The notes beneath the pieces were generated by a model. That model made no database searches. It was not told the DNA's origin and was given only the letters and a program-made list of their open reading frames with translations. Both the position numbers and the translations under genes were made by a program. From Astropecten irregularis (taxonomy: Eukaryota; Echinodermata; Asteroidea; Paxillosida; Astropectinidae): a stretch of 64,000 nucleotides of DNA. The stretch lies in NCBI GenBank assembly GCA_963971285.1, contig OZ020265.1:5372270-5436269 (forward strand), read 5' to 3'. Positions 57,424 to 64,000 of the stretch are shown in pieces; position 1 is the first letter of the stretch, and every line of letters starts with the position of its first letter.

Positions 57424-57529
57424 GGTAACTTCTTGATCTGGGTAATTTAGAAATGATGAGCAAGTTACGAAACCAGTACAAGTATAAGGGGATCTTATCT
57501 ATCGGAGAATTGTGGCTAGAGCATGACCA

Positions 57530-57771
57530 GGGGCCAATTTCATAAAACTGTGAAGCACAAAAATTTGCTTAGCACAAAAATGTCTCGCCCAATTAAACAA
57601 ACCACCATTGGAAATTCCATTTGGATATTCAAGGTCAGCGCACAACATCCAACGAACAATCACAATTAATACACAACACGTGGACATTTGGTTTTTAACC
57701 CTGTTTTTATTAAGACAGAAATGGCATGCTTAGCAAATTTGTGTGCTTAACAGTTTTAGGAAATTGGCCCC
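57530..57771. mobile_element. MITE of the GGGGCCAATTTCA family, copy 2
   Basis: The same ends (ggggccaatttcata ... gaaattggcccc) and the same internal landmarks as copy 1 (aaaatgtctcgcccaatta, attccatttggatattca, ctgtttttattaagacagaaa), about 240 bp. It lies just upstream of the transporter's first coding exon, on its promoter side. Confidence 0.8.
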
Positions 57772-57869
57772 AGGGGTAGTCTGAGATTACACACTATCAG
57801 GAGAGTCTGTCCTTTGCGAGTGCATGCGTATTGCTAAGGCTGCAATAATTATTGTAGGATCACCATAAT

Positions 57870-57912
57870 CCTAATTTCCTACTGCCCGGGGCAAAAATAT
57901 GAAGGAAGATAC
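57870..57912 (+). repeat. Left half of a TTAAAGGTA-family repeat split by the Gypsy element
   Basis: The gggcaaaaatatgaaggaag motif up to ATAC continues logically after the Gypsy element at 63837 (atacttagcagtcatctgtg). In the copies at 4655 and 19560 the two parts are adjacent. Confidence 0.7.
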
Positions 57913-58397
57913 TGTAGTGAATTCCCCTAGTCACGGCATAAAATAGGCCCAAAATGTGGCCAGGTGTTATTAAACAATAAAGACTGCATGGTGCGCAGAA
58001 GACGCACGTTTTTGTTATTTTAATTGGCCACTGACGCGCGGCAACAACGCGAAGGGTGTGGACAAACAAGCAGCCATTATCATCATCCCACTCTACGTTC
58101 ATCGCTACTACAGTGAGGTCGTTCGTTTTTGACTGGTTCTGATGAAGACAGCTCTCCTTCTTTTTACTTTCCCTGGCCGGTGTGGCAGGTTTGGAAACTG
58201 ACTCGGTGGCGTTTGCCCCTCACAGCGAAAGAACCTGCACCATCGGTTAGGACTGTAAGTGTTTAATTAACTATATATAGCCTAGAAGTTACAGGCAGTT
58301 ATTTATTAAGCCTCGGCAGTTGCGAGCATTTTCCCTACAATTACTAAAAGACTTAGTGCCCCTTTAGTTCATTTTCCTTTCTGTAAAAACCACTAAA
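57913..58397 (+). repeat. 5' LTR of the Gypsy element
   Basis: 485 bp, starting TGTAGTGAATTCC and ending CCACTAAA, with short terminal symmetry TAGTG/CACTA. An aataaag at about 57973 could serve as a polyadenylation signal. Nearly identical to 63351-63836. Confidence 0.9.
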
Positions 58398-58398
58398 C

Positions 58399-58416
58399 TG
58401 GTGACCCTGACGTGAT
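58399..58416 (+). promoter_or_regulatory. Primer-binding site
   Basis: TGGTGACCCTGACGTGA begins one base after the LTR, the usual position and TGG start for a tRNA primer-binding site of Gypsy elements. The primer tRNA was not identified. Confidence 0.65.
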
Positions 58417-58494
58417 TGTTCCCTTTCATTTCGTCGATAGGTGAAGTTAACCTTGTACATTTAGGAGTGGGAAATTGTGTCTTTGTAACTAGTA

Positions 58495-59214
58495 ATGATC
58501 CGGTGTGTGTTCGCGGCAGATTCGCGTGGACATAATTTTTCTAAGTATACTAAGCCGTCTGATCTTAAATTTCCAATTGATTTCGTCACTTACCGCGGAG
58601 CTAAAATTTATAACCTTACAGGTCCAGTTGTCGGTAAACTTCGAACTTTTTCTCAGCACGACCGCGTTATTGTTCGGTTGGCCGCAGGGATTAACGACCT
58701 TACTACTTTTGTGTACGACATAACTCGCGAGAACCGCGTTCTCAAACCATCACAACATTGTGCCGACAGTTTGTTTTCCGAATTGTTAAATTTCAAGGGA
58801 GCTATTTTAACTGCACGGCCTAATACATTCGTCGCGTTTGCAACTATCCCACCTATTTCATTTGCAAAATTCCAGGCAAGTAAGAAACTCGCGAAAGCAA
58901 TTCTTTCCGAGACCGAGCTTCATACTTTTCAACGCGAACTAGATATAACCTTGGATGATATAAATAATCGGATCATAGAACACAATCTTGTCGAGCAACA
59001 AGGAGTTACTTTACGAACATTGTCTTGGCATAATTCTGTTTGAAAATCTACAAAAAGAACTCGCCGTGGCAAAACCACAACAGTTGTAAGAAACCATTTC
59101 GCCCATCTCTACGAAGGCCTACACGGTGACTCAAAACTAAAACAGCGCTGGTTTCGCGAGGTTTGCAGATCATTTACTCTTGACAGCCAAGTACTTACAA
59201 AATCTTCAGTTTAA
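58495..59214 (+). pseudogene. Extra 5' ORF, SGNH/GDSL hydrolase-like, one nonsense codon
   Basis: ATG at 58495; the frame runs 182 codons to TGA at 59041, then continues open in the same frame to TAA at 59212, so the intact ancestor was about 239 residues. FAADSRGHNF near the N-terminus resembles block I (G-D-S) of SGNH hydrolases, LAAGINDLTTF resembles block III (G-x-N-D), and LYEGLH after the stop sits where block V (D-x-x-H) is expected. The order and spacing fit that fold, but the catalytic Asp of block V would be Glu here. It precedes gag, a place where standard Gypsy elements have none. The function in the element is unknown; esterase domains do occur in some LINE ORF1 proteins. Confidence 0.55.
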
Positions 59215-59285
59215 ACAGAATTTTTAAAATTTCCTAAGTTAGCGGATTTTTTCTAACCAATCGTGTTTTTGTTCTTGTTCTCACT

Positions 59286-60139
59286 ATGGCCCACAAAACT
59301 GAGGCCACAGAACCCTTGTCTGCGGTGAGCCTCAAATTACCACCTTTTGGCCGCATGACCCTACTATATGGTTTGCCCAAATCGAGGCGCAATTCCAAAC
59401 TCGGCAAATTACAAGCCAGACAACTAAATATGCATAAGTGGTTTCTTCGCTTCAACAGGAGATAGCCCAAGAAGTTAAGGACCTACTGATAACTCCACCC
59501 ACTGTTGATCCGTATAACAAATTAAAAATCGAACTAATTAAAAGGACTTCAGAATCCGAACAAAAGCGGCTCCATCAGTTATTGATCTCCGAAGAACTAG
59601 GCGATAGAAAACCCTCACAACTTCTTAGACGCATGAAGCAACTCCTAGGAGATAATAACCTTGAAGAAAAAATCCTCAGACAATTATTCCTCCAAAGATT
59701 GCCTCAAAACGCGCAACTTATCTTGGCTTCATCCAGTGACACCGTAGATTTAGAACAGCTGGCAATTATTGCTGATACAATTCTAGAAGTCGCTTCTCCA
59801 CTCACTGTAGCAAGCTCCACTGAAGTAAATGCAACTTCCTCACCCCAATCGCTTGAAAAACGCATTGATGAATTGCAAAATCAGGTTAGCAAGTTGGCAA
59901 CTTTGGTTCAAGGACTTGTCGTGAACGGGCAAAGTAAACGCAACCGCGACTATAGCAGAGGGCGTAGTAGAGAACGAACTAGAAACAAAAGCACTGAAAA
60001 ACACAGAAGTTCTTCTAAATCACAAAGCATTCCGCGCGCTGGTTCAGATTGCTGGTACCATTGGCGATTTGGGGACAAGGCAACCAAATGCATCAAACCC
60101 TGTTCCTATACTGGAAGTAAATCTAGTCAGGAAAACTAG
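59286..60139 (+). pseudogene. gag: gag (capsid/nucleocapsid) with frameshift and nonsense
   Basis: ATG at 59286 opens a reading that reaches LKLPPF near 59342, where one base appears to be missing. The gag frame then continues ([10 protein letters not shown]) to an in-frame TAA at 59435, after which it is open to 60139. The body has the Gypsy capsid pattern LLISEELGDRKPSQLLRRM and LFLQRLPQNAQ. A basic RSRERTRNKS stretch leads to a zinc-knuckle-like CWYHWRFGDKATKC near the end. Structural protein of the virus-like particle. Pol overlaps in the -1 frame. Confidence 0.8.
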
Positions 60140-60141
60140 AA

Positions 60142-63100
60142 AGCCAGCAACTGGGGACGACAAGTTCGTCTGGCAAATCAAAGAGTCGTCTATTCTATGT
60201 CGCAGACAAAACTACCGGTACTAGATTCCTTGTAGATACTGGTGCTGAAGTCAGTGTAATTCCACCAACTAGCAATGACAAATGTAACAACAGTTCTTAT
60301 ACTTTGCAAGCGGTTAACAAGACCCCCATCAACACTTACGGTGAGAGATCAATGACACTAAATATCGGATTAAGACGCGATTTCAAATGGATTTTCATTA
60401 TCGCAGCCGTACCTGTGCCAATTATTGGCGCCGATTTCCTTAGACATTTTTCTCTAGTCGTTGATGTTAAAAATCGCAGATTGATTGATCAACAGACTGA
60501 ACTCACTGTTCACGGCAATGTAGCATCTGTTATTTCACCAAGCCCAGTATTCACCATGCCTGACTGTAGTGACTATACTTACACCTCTTTGCTCAACCAA
60601 TACCCAGAGCTAGTTAGACCAAATTACCGGGAGAACTCGATCAAGCACAACGTCACTCATCAGATAAAAACTTCTGGACAACCAGTTAATGCACGGCCTA
60701 GACGACTCGCTGCAGATAAATTGCCAGCAGCAAAAGCTGAATTTGACCATATGTTGGAATTAGGAATTATTCGCCCATCGGACAGTCAGTGGTCCTCACC
60801 CTTACACATGGTCCCAAAAAAATCAGGCGACTGGAGACCATGCGGCGATTACCGTGCACTAAACAATATCACGGTACCTGATAGATACCCTATTCCACAC
60901 ATTCACGATTTTTCGTCAAATGTACATGCATGGTTAGACTATCTTTAGCAAAATAGACCTTGTTAAAGCCTATCATCAAATACCGATTGCGCCTGAAGAC
61001 GTTCCTAAAACCGCTATTATCACACCTTTTGGCCTCTTTGAGTATATTCGGATGCCATTTGGTTTAAGAAATGCAGCACAAACATTTCAACGTTTCATCG
61101 ACCAAGTCTTGCATGGCCTTAACTTTGTATATGCATACATCGACGATTTATTGATAGCCAGCGATAGTGCAGAGCAACATGAACAACATATCAGGTTACT
61201 TTTTTAACGCCTTCGAGAATACGGCGTTGTGATCAATCCTAGCAAGTGTGAGTTTGGAGTTCCTAGCCTTGAATTTCTTGGTCATTCCATTGACTGTCAG
61301 GGTATTACACCGCTTAAGAGCAAAGACAAAATCATTCAAGACTTTCCTGTCCCAACATCACTCCGCAAACTTCGAGAATTTTTGGGACGAATAAATTTTT
61401 ATAGGCGTTTCATTCCACACTGTGCCGATATTCTGCAACCCTTGACAGATCTACTTAGATGTAAAAGAAAGAACAAGGCTATTGAACTTTCAGAAGAAGG
61501 CTTATTATCCTTTGAGAGAGCTAAGTCTGCGTTAGCCCAACATACTTTGTTAGTCCACCCACTTGTCGATGCACCACTTTGTTTAATGGTTGACGCATCA
61601 AATCATGCAGTTGGAGGTGTTGTTAATCAATGTATAGATGGTCAGATGAAACCAATCTCGTTTTTCTCTAAACGTCTAACACCGGCAGAGACTAATTATA
61701 GCACTTTTGGTCGTGAGTTGCTGGCTGTTTATTTAGCGATTCGCCACTTTCGATACTGTTTGGAAGGCCGCGATTTTTTTATCTTGACTGATCACAAACC
61801 TTGAACTTATGCATTTAGAGCCAAACCAGATCGCTACTCACCGAGAGAAATCAGACACTTAGATTACATCTCTCAGTTCAGTACAGACATACGGTTCATT
61901 AAGGGTTCAGAAAACATTGTGGCAGACGCACTTTCAAGGTATGATGTAAACTCGCTCTATGGCACACCTGTAACAAATGATTTTGTTGATTTTGACCAGA
62001 TTGCAAGCAAGCAGAAGACAGACCCAGAGTTAGCCAAACTTCGTGATACGTCTAGTCTTCAGTTCGAAGAATTGCCAATTCTAACATCACAGAACACCAT
62101 ACTATGTGATACATCTACAGGTCACCCACGCCCGTATATCACTCCCGAATTCAGGCGTCAAATTTTCGAATCAATGCATTCTCTATCACACCCTGGTATT
62201 AGAGCTACTCAACGCTTAATCACTCAACGGTTCGTGTGGCCATCCATTAATAAAGATATCCGAATTTGGACGAAGCAATGTATCCAGTGTCAACGGGCCA
62301 AGGTACACCGTCACACAGTGACACCGATAGGTACCTTTGCCAATCCTGACTCCCGCTTTAGTCATGTACACTTAGACCTTGTAGGTCCATTACCTTCATC
62401 CAATGGTTTTTCGTACTTACTTACATGCATTGACAGATTCACTAGATGGCCTGAAGCAATTCCAATTCACAATATTGCCGCCGAAACTGTTGCCAAAGCT
62501 TTTGTTCATAATTGGATAGCAAGATTTGGAGTACCCTCGACCATAACTTCAGATAGGGGAAGCCAGTTTGAATCAAATCTTTTCAAACATCTGTCAAACC
62601 TTCTAGGAACCAAACACATCCGCACCACCGCTTATCATCCTGCTGCAAATGGACTGGTTGAGCGATTCCACCGTACCCTTAAGTCAGCTTTGAAAGCACA
62701 GAACGAACCCCAAAAATGGACAGAATCTTTACCGATAATTCTGCTCAGTCTTCGTTCGTCATTTAAAGCTGATTTAGGAGGTAGCGTTGCAGAGTTAGTT
62801 TACGGTTGCACTCTTCGACTTCCTGGAGAATTACTGATTTCAGCAGAAAATCTGAATACTCTAGACCCAGCTAATTATGTCGACCGCCTTCGTCAGCACA
62901 TGTCACAACTTAAACCAAAACCAACAAGACTCAACGAACATCCAAGTCAAGTTCCTAAAGACTTGTTTACTTGTACGCATGTCTTTGTACGCGTTGACGC
63001 TGTAAAGAAGCCACTGCAACCTCCCTATGATGGTCCATATCGCGTAATTGACAGGAACAAGAAATATTTCATTCTTGATATCAAGGGCAAGGAAAGATCA

Positions 63101-63259
63101 ATTAGTGCTGACAGGTTAAAAGTCGCTCATACAGAGCCCCAGATACCAGCTCCAGAGCAACTTACACCCAGCGTCACCCCGAACGAAGCAGATAGGTTCA
63201 CTAAATCTGGGAGACGCGTTCGCTGGCCAAGAAAATATCTACAAATCATTTACATTTGA
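60142..63259 (+). pseudogene. pol: pol polyprotein (protease, RT, RNase H, integrase), disrupted
   Basis: The first part is in the -1 frame to gag: protease with [13 protein letters not shown] (near 60225), then the RT N-terminal part with [17 protein letters not shown] frameshift near 60935-60941 moves the frame. RT continues with YIDDLLIAS (near 61137), a nonsense TAA at 61205, RNase H with LMVDASNHAVGG, a second nonsense TGA at 61802, and integrase. Integrase shows the HHCC finger (CIQCQRAK), the first two acids in HLDLVGPL and [10 protein letters not shown] and the E in GLVERFHRT, so its core is intact. The frame ends at TGA 63257. Typical order for Ty3/Gypsy. Confidence 0.9.
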
Positions 63260-63337
63260 CAAAATCCTTGTACATATTTTGACTTCTTAATTTTTCTCTC
63301 ATTGTCGATCCCATTTGTTTTAGCCAACATGTGATCT

Positions 63338-63347
63338 AGAAGGGGGC
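63338..63347 (+). promoter_or_regulatory. Polypurine tract
   Basis: agaaggggg directly before the 3' LTR (after three bases), the plus-strand primer site of LTR retrotransposons. Confidence 0.7.
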
Positions 63348-63350
63348 TAC

Positions 63351-63836
63351 TGTAGTGAATTCCCCTAGTCACGGCATAAAATAGGCCCAAAATGTGGCCA
63401 GGTGTTATTAAACAATAAAGACTGCATGGTGCGCAGAAGACGCACGTTTTTGTTATTTTAATTTGCCCACTGACGCGCGGCAACAACGCGAAGGGTGTGG
63501 ACAAACAAGCAGCCATTATCATCATCCCACTCTACGTTCATCGCTACTACAGTGAGGTCGTTCGTTTTTGACTGGTTCTGATGAAGACAGCTCTCCTTCT
63601 TCTTACTTTCCCTGGCCGGTGTGGCAGGTTTGGAAACTGACTCGGTGGCGTTTGCCCCTCACAGCGAAAGAACCTGCACCATCGGTTAGGACTGTAAGTG
63701 TTAAATTAATTATATATAGCCTAGAAGTTACAGCCAGTTATTTATTAAGCCTCGGCAGTTGCGAGCATTTTCCCTACAATTACTAAAAGACTTAGTGCCC
63801 CTTTAGTTCATTTTCCTTTCTGTAAAAACCACTAAA
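63351..63836 (+). repeat. 3' LTR of the Gypsy element
   Basis: 486 bp, differing from the 5' LTR at only a few sites (for example aatttgccc versus aattggcc, ttcttac versus tttttac, acagcc versus acaggc). Followed by the ATAC target duplication. Confidence 0.9.
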
Positions 63837-64000
63837 ATACTTAGCAGTCATCTGTGAAATTCCCAGTCCTAAACACCTATGGTGCCACTTTTTGAGAAAA
63901 CAGTGAAAAATGACCAATGTATTTTCAAATCTATTCACAGGAGTTTTGATCGATCTCCCACACTCCACGTTTTAAAGGGTGCATGTACAACATTGGTAAA
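63837..64000 (+). repeat. Right half of the repeat split by the Gypsy element
   Basis: Continues the family sequence (cagtcatctgtgaaattccc, ccactttttgagaaaacagtg) seen intact at 4655 and 19560. Runs to the window end. Confidence 0.65.

Larger units (their letters stand above)
57913..63836 (+). mobile_element. Ty3/Gypsy LTR retrotransposon, 5.9 kb
   Basis: Two LTRs in direct orientation flank an extra 5' ORF, gag and pol in the order protease, reverse transcriptase, RNase H, integrase, as in Ty3/Gypsy. The target duplication is ATAC (57909-57912, 63837-63840). The LTRs differ at only several positions, so the insertion is young. Even so, the copy carries nonsense codons in each gene and frameshifts in gag and pol, so it is defective. 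No envelope-like gene is present between integrase and the 3' LTR. Confidence 0.9.

Overview
The window looks like nuclear DNA of a marine deuterostome, most likely an echinoderm or a close relative. It is AT-rich, and its genes are split by introns with GT/AG borders. It holds phase 1-1 EGF exons, an MFSD4-type sugar transporter, THAP/P-type transposons and a Ty3/Gypsy element, and it is full of short 'ggcctaacgttaggcc'-type tracts. No bacterial, organellar or CRISPR features were seen. Apart from two host genes, almost everything interpretable is mobile DNA or tandem repeat. The species assignment is inference.

Layout. 0.9-6.8 kb: three minus-strand exons of an EGF-repeat gene, each exactly 117 nt and preceded by the same acceptor block; a large imperfect inverted repeat (1.32-3.81 kb) lies in one intron. 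7.6-16.5 kb: a THAP/P-element-type transposon whose THAP domain is split over two exons and whose transposase has a nonsense codon and an internal deletion. 16.9-17.6 kb: a cluster of TGACGTCA palindromes. 17.78-20.34 kb: a short P-type element with an exact 8-bp target duplication that keeps only a THAP first exon; it appears to sit inside the terminal repeat of a smaller element. 23.2-24.9 kb: a 43/44-bp minisatellite. 24.9-26.2 kb: a decayed reverse transcriptase that looks Penelope-like. 27.29-29.32 kb: a 2-kb block repeated almost perfectly at 36.24-38.27 kb. 30.1-34.3 kb: non-LTR retrotransposon fragments and local duplications.

34.36-45.18 kb: the most interesting region. Terminal inverted repeats with clustered TCCGCGGA motifs, flanked by TTA on both sides, bound a 10.8-kb interval with two convergent genes: a BEN-domain protein on the plus strand and a spliced DDE-type transposase with a C-terminal C2H2 finger on the minus strand. 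I read this as one large two-gene DNA transposon, possibly of an undescribed kind.

45.3-50.3 kb: minisatellite, several MITEs and a tRNA-like sequence. 50.34-57.42 kb: a minus-strand three-exon gene for an MFSD4-like (sodium/glucose type) 12-TM transporter, with a 12-bp coding repeat that expands the TM5-TM6 loop by more than 300 residues. A MITE abuts the end of exon 2. 57.91-63.84 kb: a young but defective Ty3/Gypsy element with about 485-bp LTRs, a 4-bp target duplication, and an unusual extra 5' ORF resembling an SGNH/GDSL hydrolase. It is inserted in an older repeat copy.

Exon calls rest on reading frame, intron phase and splice dinucleotides read by eye. No database search was possible.
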